A program made the translations under genes and the position numbers. A DNA stretch of 5,637 nucleotides from Candidatus Eiseniibacteriota bacterium (GTDB taxonomy: Bacteria > Eisenbacteria > RBG-16-71-46 > CAIMUX01): the NCBI GenBank assembly GCA_020431745.1, contig JAGQHR010000257.1, forward strand, positions 1-5,637. The letters run 5' to 3'. This document shows positions 1-5,475 of the stretch, piece by piece. Each line of letters begins with the position of its first letter. Positions within the stretch are counted from its first letter, which is position 1. The notes under the pieces are model-generated. The model ran no database searches, was not told the origin of the DNA, and was given only the letters and a program-made list of their open reading frames with translations.

Positions 1-186
1 GTGCGAAGACAACCGTGATCGCGCCCCAGCTTTCGGGATCGGACTTCGGTCGTCATTTCGGTCGAGCGTGAACGACGACGGGCATCGCTCGCGCCGGGTC
101 CGCCGCCTTTGCCAAGGGTGGGAGCACGGCTCCCTTCCTGATCCCACGAAGTGGGGAAGGAAGCCGTGACCGTCAGCCTGGGGCGA
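1..186. other. Left-edge region without a secure gene
   Basis: This stretch lies beyond the stop of the minus-strand cysteine-repeat gene. No complete gene is convincing here. Reading rightward, frame 3 is open from the left edge to a TGA at 69-71 and would end in ...SGSDFGRHFGRA. Its third codon positions are mostly G or C, so it could be the tail of a gene running in from the left, but 22 codons are too few to decide. Frame 2 is open to a TGA at 167-169 but encodes an arginine-rich string of low plausibility. On the minus strand an ATG at 54-56 opens a frame running off the left edge without a ribosome binding site. The rest holds the stem-loops listed separately. Confidence 0.5.
120..160 (-). 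terminator. Possible terminator stem-loops after the cysteine-repeat gene
   Basis: Two abutting inverted repeats lie 26 bases past the minus-strand stop codon. The first pairs CCTTCC (133-138) with GGAAGG (155-160) and contains an inner CCAC/GTGG stem (144-147 with 151-154) closed by GAA, with a five-base bulge. The second is a perfect GGGAGC/GCTCCC six-pair stem (120-125 with 129-134) with a three-base loop; it shares 133-134 with the first, so they may be alternatives. Neither is followed by a run of T on either strand, so this is not a canonical intrinsic terminator. If a rightward gene ends near 71, the structure could serve both strands. Confidence 0.35.
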
Positions 187-1428
187 TCAGTCCTTGAACC
201 GCGCCTTGATTTGTCCCCATGTCGACGGTTGCACCGGCACCGGACGGCACGGATCCGGCGTGCACAGCGTGTTCGGGCCGACGAAGATCCACCCGTTGTC
301 CTCGCACGCGGTGCGCGGAAGGATGATGCAAGTGAGGTCCGGTAGACAGCACGCGCCCGGGAGCAAGTCGCATGGGTTCGGGTCGCAGACAGTTTCGTCG
401 CCCTGGTAGGTGCCCGACTGCTGCGTGCAGACGTGGAGGGGAAGGATGACGCACTCCACTCCGAAGCAGCACGCTCCCTCGGGAGGGATGCAAGGGTTGG
501 GATCGCACAGGGTGCCTCCGCCTCGATAGACCCCACCGTTGCCTTCACATTCTTCGCGAGTCAGGATGCCGCACTGCTCTCCGAAGCAGCAGGCTCCCGT
601 GCCGCAAGTGGTCGGGTCGCAAGGGACGTCGTCCCCCAAGTAGAACCCTCCGCTGTTTGCGCATCCTTCTTCCGTTCTGACCGCGCAAAGATCTCCGATG
701 CAGCAGGCACCGCTCGGCGATCCCTCGACCGATGGGTTGTGTCCGGTTGCTCCACCCAGGCCCAGCTTCGCGTATTCTCGGATCGGATCCAGGTGAGACG
801 GGACGGCGTCGTCTGCGAAGTTGCCGCCTTGAGTGAAGTGTGGCCCAAGAGTGAATTCCACCGGACCGTACGTTGCGTAACCAGCGAACCAGTAGACCTC
901 GATCAGGTGTGCCCGGCGCGCGGAGCTCCATACGACTGCGGTTCCGTTTCCGAAGTTACTCGGCCATTCGTCAGAGGGGATCTCATAGTCCCCGGCTGAC
1001 CCGTATCCGACGACGGTGACATCGTTGGCCCCCGTGCCCCAGCCAACACCAAACGTGATTCCGGAAAGCCTTGGGCACGAGGCCTGCGGGAACGCTGCCA
1101 AGACCCACCAGACTGTGATTTCGTCGATGGAACCGGCCCCCTTCGTTGAGGTGGCGATGTTGGTTTGTTGGCTGCAGGCTTCGTCGTGGATGGGGCAATT
1201 GAAATCGTCCGCGCAGTTGCGATCCGACAGGCCCACGTAGCTCATTCCGTCCGAGTAGACGATGGAATCGTCGACATGGACCATGAGCACGCCGTCCGCG
1301 TTGGGCCCGGCCTGGGCCGTACCGAAGACCGCGAACGTGAAGAGCAGGGAGAGAACTGAGCCCAGAGCCGCGACGCGACCTGTTCGATGCCAACCGACAG
1401 AATGAGTACGACGAAGAAGTCTGAACAT
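187..1428 (-). CDS. Secreted protein with four tandem six-cysteine repeats
   Basis: No named function is recognised. The 413-residue product starts with a signal peptide: basic n-region, hydrophobic core at about 19-37, and a likely cut after TAQA (residue 40). Residues 41-235 form an unassigned domain rich in W, Y and G with cysteines at 72, 78, 85 and 118 (motifs EVYWFAGY and PHFTQGGNFADD). Four repeats follow at 240-275, 278-313, 318-353 and 358-394, each GACC-x4-C-x7-C-x13-C-x4-C (x5 for the first gap in the fourth), usually ending CDPNPC. Six cysteines per module suggest three disulfides, as expected outside the cytoplasm. I recall similar GACC...C repeats in predicted secreted proteins of Planctomycetota and related bacteria but cannot verify this here. 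The protein ends STWGQIKARFKD, possibly a sorting tail. The ATG at 1426-1428 is preferred over the one at 1459-1461 because GGAGGT precedes it by six bases and it gives a better signal peptide. Surface or extracellular location is inferred. Confidence 0.9.
   Translation of the reverse strand: MFRLLRRTHSVGWHRTGRVAALGSVLSLLFTFAVFGTAQAGPNADGVLMVHVDDSIVYSDGMSYVGLSDRNCADDFNCPIHDEACSQQTNIATSTKGAGSIDEITVWWVLAAFPQASCPRLSGITFGVGWGTGANDVTVVGYGSAGDYEIPSDEWPSNFGNGTAVVWSSARRAHLIEVYWFAGYATYGPVEFTLGPHFTQGGNFADDAVPSHLDPIREYAKLGLGGATGHNPSVEGSPSGACCIGDLCAVRTEEGCANSGGFYLGDDVPCDPTTCGTGACCFGEQCGILTREECEGNGGVYRGGGTLCDPNPCIPPEGACCFGVECVILPLHVCTQQSGTYQGDETVCDPNPCDLLPGACCLPDLTCIILPRTACEDNGWIFVGPNTLCTPDPCRPVPVQPSTWGQIKARFKD
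247..357 (-). repeat. Cysteine repeat 4
   Basis: Residues 358-394, one residue longer than the others because the gap between the second and third cysteine is five. Cysteines are at 360, 361, 367, 375, 389 and 394. It ends CTPDPC and is followed by a short proline-rich linker and the terminal tail. Confidence 0.85.
370..477 (-). repeat. Cysteine repeat 3
   Basis: Residues 318-353, with cysteines at 320, 321, 326, 334, 348 and 353. It begins GACCFG and ends CDPNPC. The linker from copy 2 is four residues. Confidence 0.85.
490..597 (-). repeat. Cysteine repeat 2
   Basis: Residues 278-313, with cysteines at 280, 281, 286, 294, 308 and 313. It begins GACCFG and ends CDPNPC. It has the same length (36) and the same cysteine spacing as copies 1 and 3. 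Confidence 0.85.
604..711 (-). repeat. Cysteine repeat 1
   Basis: Residues 240-275 of the secreted protein. Cysteines are at 242, 243, 248, 256, 270 and 275. The module begins GACC and ends CDPTTC. It is separated from the next copy by only two residues. Confidence 0.85.
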
Positions 1429-1434
1429 GGGAGC

Positions 1435-1440
1435 ACCTCC
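1435..1440 (-). promoter_or_regulatory. Ribosome binding site that sets the start of the cysteine-repeat gene
   Basis: On the minus strand GGAGGT is followed by six bases (GCTCCC) and then the ATG at 1426-1428. The alternative ATG 33 bases upstream has no comparable site, so the shorter protein is preferred. Confidence 0.8.
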
Positions 1441-1571
1441 AATCTTTGTTTGAGCGACCATCGCGAGGCCGAATCGCCCCGGTCTCCGGAACGACTGTCA
1501 GCTCGACCCGAGGTCACGCGGGTCCGATCGCGACCATCTCAGGGGAGGGCGGCTTCGGCCTTGCAGGATCA

Positions 1572-1598
1572 GTCTGTGTCTACGCAGCCGACACAGAC
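1572..1598 (-). repeat. Perfect 9-base inverted repeat in the leader of the cysteine-repeat gene
   Basis: GTCTGTGTC (1572-1580) and GACACAGAC (1590-1598) are exact reverse complements separated by nine bases. With the proposed promoter at 1614-1641, the structure would sit about 10-36 bases after the transcription start. It could be an RNA stem-loop at the 5' end of the message or a regulator-binding site. It is not followed by a T-run on either strand, so an intrinsic terminator for the upstream lipoprotein gene is unlikely. Confidence 0.7.
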
Positions 1599-1613
1599 AT
1601 GCGGACCGGAACC

Positions 1614-1641
1614 ATGATAGGGGGGGGCGCCGGACGGGCAA
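1614..1641 (-). promoter_or_regulatory. Candidate promoter for the cysteine-repeat gene, with a C8 tract in the spacer
   Basis: On the minus strand a -35-like TTGCCC (1636-1641) is followed after 16 bases by TATCAT (1614-1619), five of six matches to the housekeeping -10 consensus. The transcription start would be near 1607, giving a leader of about 180 bases. The eight spacer bases next to the -10 box are all C (G at 1620-1627 on the plus strand). The propeller gene has the same -35 hexamer and spacer length, which supports the call. It is a by-eye match without experimental evidence, and the sigma factor preference of this organism is unknown. Confidence 0.45.
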
Positions 1642-1696
1642 GCGGTGATTCTCACGTGTGCTTCCGTGCGCAAAGGGCGTATGTAGTTTCCGAATG

Positions 1697-2479
1697 CTAT
1701 TCGATCGCGGAGCTCGCGGTGAGGAGAAGGCCGCTCACGCCGACACAAGCCCAGCCGAATCGCCGCGCCTTCAGGGAGTCTAGGCTCTCTTCCCCCTCTC
1801 CCGCACGGCGGAGGTCGTCGATGTCGTGGTCGACCGCGAGGTAGCCGAAGAGCCCACCCAGAGCGAGCGCGACGCCCCCGAAATCTCGGAGCGTCTTGAC
1901 ATCCTCCCGCCGGTCGTTTCTCAGCGTAACCGGAAGGAAGATGTTCCCCTCCCTACCGGCATGAATCGTCGGAGGGTGCTGCCACGCGAATCTCTGGATT
2001 CGCATGATGACGGACTGCGGGATGTCCACCTCGCGCCGTCCGTCGGCGGAATCGATGAGGAGCCGGGTTCGCTTTCCGTCGCTCAGCGTTGCCAGCGTCA
2101 CGTAGTCCGCGGGAAAGACGACGACCTCCGCGCTCTGTGCTTCGCTCCGTTCCGACGGGGAGTTCGTCCGGGGGCCTTCGAACACGACGCGTGGAGCCGA
2201 GCTCGCCACGAACGTGATCGCGGTCGTTCCGGCGAATCCGGGGTCGCCCGTCCAGCTCAGCTCCAAGCCGTAGTCGCTGAACCCGTCGTCAGCCCGCCGG
2301 CACGATGGGTTGAGCTCGATCGTTCCGGCCTCGATGGGAACCGCGTTGCCTTCCGTGCGGATCGTGGCATCCACGGTCTGGGGATCGAGCACGCGCAGAT
2401 CGCGCGATCCGGCGCATCCGGACACGACCATTGCGACGACGAACATGACGAGACCCAGCGACGTCGAAAGACGGTTCAA
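1697..2479 (-). CDS. Predicted lipoprotein with two C-terminal hydrophobic helices
   Basis: No named family is recognised. The 260-residue product is read from a TTG codon. From there the N-terminus is a classic lipoprotein signal: NRLS, a hydrophobic core at 8-19, then lipobox VSGC with the lipidated cysteine at 22 followed by AGS. The middle (about 27-190) is soluble and beta-rich in appearance. Residues 126-163 (YVTLATLSDGKRTRLL... to VIMRIQRF) resemble the small beta-barrel 'DG...' segment seen in some bacterial envelope lipoproteins, a loose similarity only. Two hydrophobic segments at about 200-216 (glycine-rich) and 241-259 flank a charged 24-residue stretch, so the C-terminus may form a membrane hairpin. 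The upstream propeller gene ends 34 bases before, so co-transcription is likely. An ATG-started version from 2551 would overlap that gene by 38 bases and bury the lipobox behind a proline-rich leader, so it was rejected. No terminator is visible after the stop. Confidence 0.8.
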   Translation of the reverse strand: MNRLSTSLGLVMFVVAMVVSGCAGSRDLRVLDPQTVDATIRTEGNAVPIEAGTIELNPSCRRADDGFSDYGLELSWTGDPGFAGTTAITFVASSAPRVVFEGPRTNSPSERSEAQSAEVVVFPADYVTLATLSDGKRTRLLIDSADGRREVDIPQSVIMRIQRFAWQHPPTIHAGREGNIFLPVTLRNDRREDVKTLRDFGGVALALGGLFGYLAVDHDIDDLRRAGEGEESLDSLKARRFGWACVGVSGLLLTASSAIE

Positions 2480-2486
2480 GGGGCGG

Positions 2487-2492
2487 CCTCCC
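2487..2492 (-). promoter_or_regulatory. Ribosome binding site supporting a TTG start
   Basis: GGGAGG on the minus strand lies seven bases before the TTG at 2477-2479. It falls between the stop of the propeller gene and the lipoprotein start. Together with the lipobox it fixes the start codon. Confidence 0.75.
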
Positions 2493-2513
2493 GAGAAAGA
2501 AACGTGATCGTGC

Positions 2514-4223
2514 CTAGCGAACGACGACGGTGGTGGTGGCGACCTCGGCATCTCCCGTGGCCCGCACGAGGTACATCCCGTTCGGGACGCGGCGACCCTC
2601 GGTGTCCGCCAGGTTCCAATCCACGGTCAAACCGCCGGTTTCCCCGGCTCGGGATGAGAGCGACCGGACGCGCCGACCCGTGGTCGTGAACACGTCGACC
2701 GTCCAATCACCGGAAAGCGCGGACTCGAGCGCGAAGCGAACCTGGTCGTGGACCGGATTGGGCCAGCTCGCGAGCCGGCCGCTCATTGTCGGTGCGGACT
2801 CCGGAACGCCGGCGGACGCACCGTCGCAGAACACCTCCTGCGAGACGTGCACTTCGTAGTTGTCGGTCGCGTCGCCAGCAAACTCCGTCCACGCGATGAT
2901 CGCGTATGTATTGGGGATGACGCTCGGCGGAGACACGATGTCCGAGTAGAGTGCGATCGAAGGGCGGTAGCCGTTCTCTCCGTCGGGGAAGCTCACGATC
3001 TCGTCGGCAGTCGCCCCGGTCCACTCCTGCGTGTCGCGGTAGCGCTGGGAGATGTGCTGCTCGTTCGTTCCGGTGACGTCGTCCGCCTCGTCCCAGGCCA
3101 CGATCGTGTCGATGGCGGGGATGCCTCCGTTCGAGCATCGGGCCTCGAGAACCGCAGGATTGCTCGCACTGCGGGTATGGTCCTCATCGAAGGAGACGGG
3201 GACCTCGATGGTCTCGCCGGTGAAGGTGAGCCCGCCGTCGTAGGTGGTCGTGACGAACGCCTCGTAGTGGAACGGGCTTGCGGTGTCGTGGCTGGCGGTG
3301 TAGACGACGGTGCTGCCGCTGGCATCGAGGTCGGTCATGAGGCGCACGGGTTGCGAGATTTCGCGGTCGGCGGTCTCGCTCGACCAGGTGTCGCCGCCGT
3401 CGGTCGAGATGCCGACGTGGATCACGGGCATGCCGGCATCGCCGTTCTCGCGCCAGAACACGAAGAGCTGGCCGTCCGGACCCTCGGTGATCTTTGGAGT
3501 GATCGCGCCGTTTCCGTCCGGAAAGCTGATCATCCGGTCGCCGCTCGTGCCGCTCCAGGTCACTCCGTCATCGGTGGACCGCGAGTAGAAGACCTCTCCG
3601 ACTCCGTTCGTAACCTGGTGCCAGACGACGTGGACGGCGTCGTCGGTATGGGCGATCGATGGGATGCCGGTGTCGACCTCGGACGCGGGGTCGCTCACCA
3701 GGATGTCCGCGACCTCGCTGGTGAAGGTGTCACCTCCGTTGTAGGAAATCCCGAGGTGGACCTCCTGCGTCGAGAGGTAGTCTTCGCTCCAGACGACGTA
3801 GAGATTCGGAGTCAGGTCCCCGTGTCCAAGGAAAGTCGCCACGTCCGGTTCTTCATAGACCGCATTGCCGTCCGGAAGCGAGATGACCCGATCCGCCGTG
3901 GAGCAGCTCCACGGTTGCCCGTGACCCGACGATCTGCCGAAGTGGATCTCGCGGACGGTCGGCGCGTCCTCCGCCCAGAACAGGTAGATCCGGCCGTACT
4001 CGCCGACCACCTGCACTCCGCGCGCGTATTCGTTGTCGTCGAAGGAGACGAGCTCGTCGGCCGTCGTTCCCGACCACTGCGCGTGGGCGGAGCCGACCGG
4101 ACCGAGACCGAGAAGAAGCAGCGAGGCCGCGAGTGTCACCCGGCGCCTTCCAGGATGGGGCGCCCCGTGATCGCAGGGCGAGGACTGCGGCAAGGAGGCA
4201 GCGCAGCAGGATTGGTTTTTCAT
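2514..4223 (-). CDS. Secreted seven-module beta-propeller (sialidase/BNR-like) with C-terminal sorting-type domain
   Basis: The 569-residue product has a long export signal: an unusual cysteine-containing n-region, RRR at 26-28, a hydrophobic core at 31-43, and a likely cut after SAHA (residue 48). Residues 50 to about 463 hold seven modules of about 55-67 residues, starting at aromatics 50, 105, 167, 223, 280, 334 and 401. Each opens with a variant of W-S/T-G-x-TAD-x-I-V-S-F-PDGN. Asp-box motifs (S-x-D-x-G-x-T-W) are clear at 216-223 and 273-280 and degenerate at 160-167 and 327-334. These are hallmarks of sialidase-type propellers, but I cannot identify the catalytic arginine set, so ligand binding or a structural role is as likely as enzyme activity. 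Residues 485-569 (WPNP, then a beta-sandwich with VFTTTGRRVRSL, a VPNGMYLVRA turn and a VVVR end) match the FlgD-like/type A C-terminal domain linked to type IX-like secretion in the FCB group. GGAGGA lies seven bases before the ATG. An internal GTG at codon 29 would give a shorter signal peptide but lacks a basic n-region. Confidence 0.88.
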   Translation of the reverse strand: MKNQSCCAASLPQSSPCDHGAPHPGRRRVTLAASLLLLGLGPVGSAHAQWSGTTADELVSFDDNEYARGVQVVGEYGRIYLFWAEDAPTVREIHFGRSSGHGQPWSCSTADRVISLPDGNAVYEEPDVATFLGHGDLTPNLYVVWSEDYLSTQEVHLGISYNGGDTFTSEVADILVSDPASEVDTGIPSIAHTDDAVHVVWHQVTNGVGEVFYSRSTDDGVTWSGTSGDRMISFPDGNGAITPKITEGPDGQLFVFWRENGDAGMPVIHVGISTDGGDTWSSETADREISQPVRLMTDLDASGSTVVYTASHDTASPFHYEAFVTTTYDGGLTFTGETIEVPVSFDEDHTRSASNPAVLEARCSNGGIPAIDTIVAWDEADDVTGTNEQHISQRYRDTQEWTGATADEIVSFPDGENGYRPSIALYSDIVSPPSVIPNTYAIIAWTEFAGDATDNYEVHVSQEVFCDGASAGVPESAPTMSGRLASWPNPVHDQVRFALESALSGDWTVDVFTTTGRRVRSLSSRAGETGGLTVDWNLADTEGRRVPNGMYLVRATGDAEVATTTVVVR

Positions 4224-4417
4224 GAGACTCTCCTCCGAGGTGAGAGCGACTGGGACGGACCGATCCGCGACGGGAAGAAGACCGCGCGAACCTCGGGGCC
4301 GGCTCTACCAACTGACATCCGAACGGAGCGGAGCGTGGCCGGCGCCCGCGAACGTGGGCTCGGCCGCGAGGGGTTGGCCCGCCGACAGCGGCGAGCCCGG
4401 GGACGAACGCCGCAGCG

Positions 4418-4445
4418 ATTATAGGCCGAAACCGGCCCGGGGCAA
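4418..4445 (-). promoter_or_regulatory. Candidate promoter for the propeller-lipoprotein unit
   Basis: On the minus strand TTGCCC (4440-4445) is followed after 16 bases by a perfect TATAAT (4418-4423). The transcription start would be near 4411. A perfect -10 hexamer is rare by chance in sequence this GC-rich, and it faces the right gene. The spacer contains an inverted repeat, GGCCG/CGGCC around a four-base centre (4424-4437), which could be an operator. The same -35 hexamer and spacer length occur before the cysteine-repeat gene. Confidence 0.6.
4424..4437. promoter_or_regulatory. Operator-like inverted repeat within the propeller promoter
   Basis: GGCCG (4424-4428) and CGGCC (4433-4437) are exact reverse complements with four bases between them. 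The element fills most of the spacer between the proposed -35 and -10 boxes and touches the -10 box. Short G/C inverted repeats are common by chance here, so the call depends mainly on position. Confidence 0.3.
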
Positions 4446-4568
4446 CGGGATCAACGGGGCAGGGCGTCATGCCGGGGATGCGCCGGGCGAAGGCGCGGGA
4501 TCGGCGGCCGGAACGTCGAGCTCACGGCCGGGAACCAGCCGCCCGGGAAACCGTGTATCACGCGGGGG

Positions 4569-4574
4569 TAGAAT
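4569..4574 (+). promoter_or_regulatory. Weak -10-like box for the thioredoxin-like gene
   Basis: TAGAAT is five of six to the -10 consensus and lies 78 bases before the GTG start. No good -35 stands 16-18 bases upstream; the sequence there is GGAAAC. An alternative is an ECF-type pair, GGAAC at 4531-4535 with CGTGT at 4552-4556. Neither is convincing alone. Confidence 0.2.
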
Positions 4575-4652
4575 CAGCTACGGTCGGTTTGGTGCTTCGG
4601 TCCCGCCGGAGCCCGGGCATCCCAGCCCGAGAAAGCACAGAGGAGGGTTCGC

Positions 4653-5459
4653 GTGTCGAGACGGTTTGGGTTGGTTGGTGCGTTCGTGGCTGCGCTGTCC
4701 CTGTCGCTTCCGACTTCAGCGGTGTGGGCCGCGGGGGACGAGGCCGAGGGTTGGGACGAGACCGCGGGGGTGCAGTTGATGGTGGGGGAGGCGCTCGACC
4801 CGGGAGCGTCGATCTTCGATTCTCCCGACTACCAGCACACTCTGGTCGTGCCGTCGGAAGGAGACGCGGCGTACCTGCTGGCGCTCAAGACCCAGTCGGT
4901 GACCGCGATTCCGCGCACCGCCATCGCATGGGACGAGGAGCATCGACCGCTGCCCGACGTCTCCGCCGGGGAGGAGCTCGGTCTCTTCATCAACAACGAA
5001 GGCGTCATGACCTTCGACGGAGAGGTCGAGAGCTATCACGTGCAGCCGGAGCCGCCGCTGGTCGGGGACATCTCCTTCGAGAAGCTGCTGGAGGCGAAGC
5101 CCGACTACGTGATCGCATCCAAGAAGTACACGCCGGACGCTGCCGCCGTGGCCGCGCTCTCGAAGGTCGCCACCGAGACGCAGATCGAAGTGTTCTTCGG
5201 CTCCTGGTGCTCCCACTGCAAGCACTGGGTGCCGCCGTTGATCCGGGTCGTCGAGGATGCGAGCAACCCGCACTTCCACATCTCCGTGCACGCCATGAGT
5301 GAAGATCAGAGCCAGCCCGCGGACTCCATCCGGAAGTATGACGTGAGCAAGACGCCGACCATCGTCGTCGTGCAGAACGGACAGGAGCTGGGTCGCATCG
5401 AGGAAGAGCCGCTCATCTCGATGGAGGCCGACCTGGTAAGGATGCTCAAGGCGAAGTAG
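4653..5459 (+). CDS. Exported thioredoxin-like protein with CSHC active site
   Basis: The 268-residue product starts at GTG with AGGAGG six bases upstream. Its signal peptide (SRR, hydrophobic core 6-20) probably ends at AVWA (residue 26). Residues 28 to about 155 form an N-terminal region I do not recognise. The C-terminal part from about 175 is a thioredoxin fold: strand IEVFFGSW, active site C186-S-H-C189-K, a helix with WVPPLIRVV, and the cis-proline loop KTPT with Pro235 before strand IVVVQNG. These are the features expected of thiol-disulfide oxidoreductases. The motif differs from the thioredoxin CGPC; a histidine before the second cysteine, as in DsbA-type CPHC, is generally associated with a more oxidising centre. 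Both cysteines are present, so it should be redox-active outside the cytoplasm. The next gene begins 16 bases later and encodes a MauE/DoxX-like membrane protein, so the two likely form an operon. Whether it oxidises, isomerises or reduces substrates cannot be read from the sequence. Confidence 0.9.
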   Translation: MSRRFGLVGAFVAALSLSLPTSAVWAAGDEAEGWDETAGVQLMVGEALDPGASIFDSPDYQHTLVVPSEGDAAYLLALKTQSVTAIPRTAIAWDEEHRPLPDVSAGEELGLFINNEGVMTFDGEVESYHVQPEPPLVGDISFEKLLEAKPDYVIASKKYTPDAAAVAALSKVATETQIEVFFGSWCSHCKHWVPPLIRVVEDASNPHFHISVHAMSEDQSQPADSIRKYDVSKTPTIVVVQNGQELGRIEEEPLISMEADLVRMLKAK

Positions 5460-5464
5460 TCGCC

Positions 5465-5470
5465 GGGGAG
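5465..5470 (+). promoter_or_regulatory. Ribosome binding site for the MauE/DoxX-like gene
   Basis: GGGGAG lies five bases before the GTG at 5476-5478 and fourteen before the in-frame GTG at 5485-5487. Normal spacing favours the first, though the second would also give a sound protein. Confidence 0.55.
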
Positions 5471-5475
5471 TACGG

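Larger units (their letters stand above)
4224..4652. other. Divergent intergenic region
   Basis: This 429-base stretch separates the leftward propeller gene from the rightward thioredoxin-like gene. It holds the proposed leftward promoter at 4418-4445, so the propeller leader would be about 190 bases. It also holds weak rightward promoter-like sequences (TAGAAT at 4569-4574 and GGAAC at 4531-4535) and a palindrome GCCCGGGC at 4611-4618. Frames open through it encode arginine- and glycine-rich strings typical of random GC-rich sequence, and no gene is supported. Confidence 0.7.

Noticed and set aside
247..711. Tandem repeats as a CRISPR array
   Set aside because: The repetition is at protein level within an open frame (period about 108-120 bases with divergent DNA), not short identical repeats with unique spacers.
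433..999. A rightward open frame opposite the cysteine-repeat gene
   Set aside because: It lies wholly within the repeats and N-terminal domain of the opposite gene. Its own protein shows no signal, motif or ribosome binding site.
1572..1598. The inverted repeat as an intrinsic terminator of the lipoprotein gene
   Set aside because: No T-run follows on the minus strand, the stem is not especially G/C-rich, and it lies about 100 bases past the stop, downstream of a better promoter match.
1446..1844. A rightward open frame across the gap between two minus-strand genes
   Set aside because: The composition looks random, and it overlaps the end of the lipoprotein gene and the proposed promoter.
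2514..4223. Calling the propeller protein an active sialidase
   Set aside because: Asp boxes mark the fold, not the reaction. I could not find a convincing RIP-type motif or the arginine triad.
2748..4424. A 558-codon rightward open frame opposite the propeller gene
   Set aside because: Its product is a valine-, arginine- and aspartate-rich string without domains, and it runs through the divergent promoter region. The opposite strand has a signal peptide, Asp boxes, a sorting domain and a ribosome binding site, so this is an antisense shadow in GC-rich DNA.
4469..5302. A 277-codon rightward open frame overlapping the thioredoxin-like gene
   Set aside because: It is a different frame of the same strand with low-complexity Arg/Gly/Ala content and ends inside the thioredoxin fold coding sequence.
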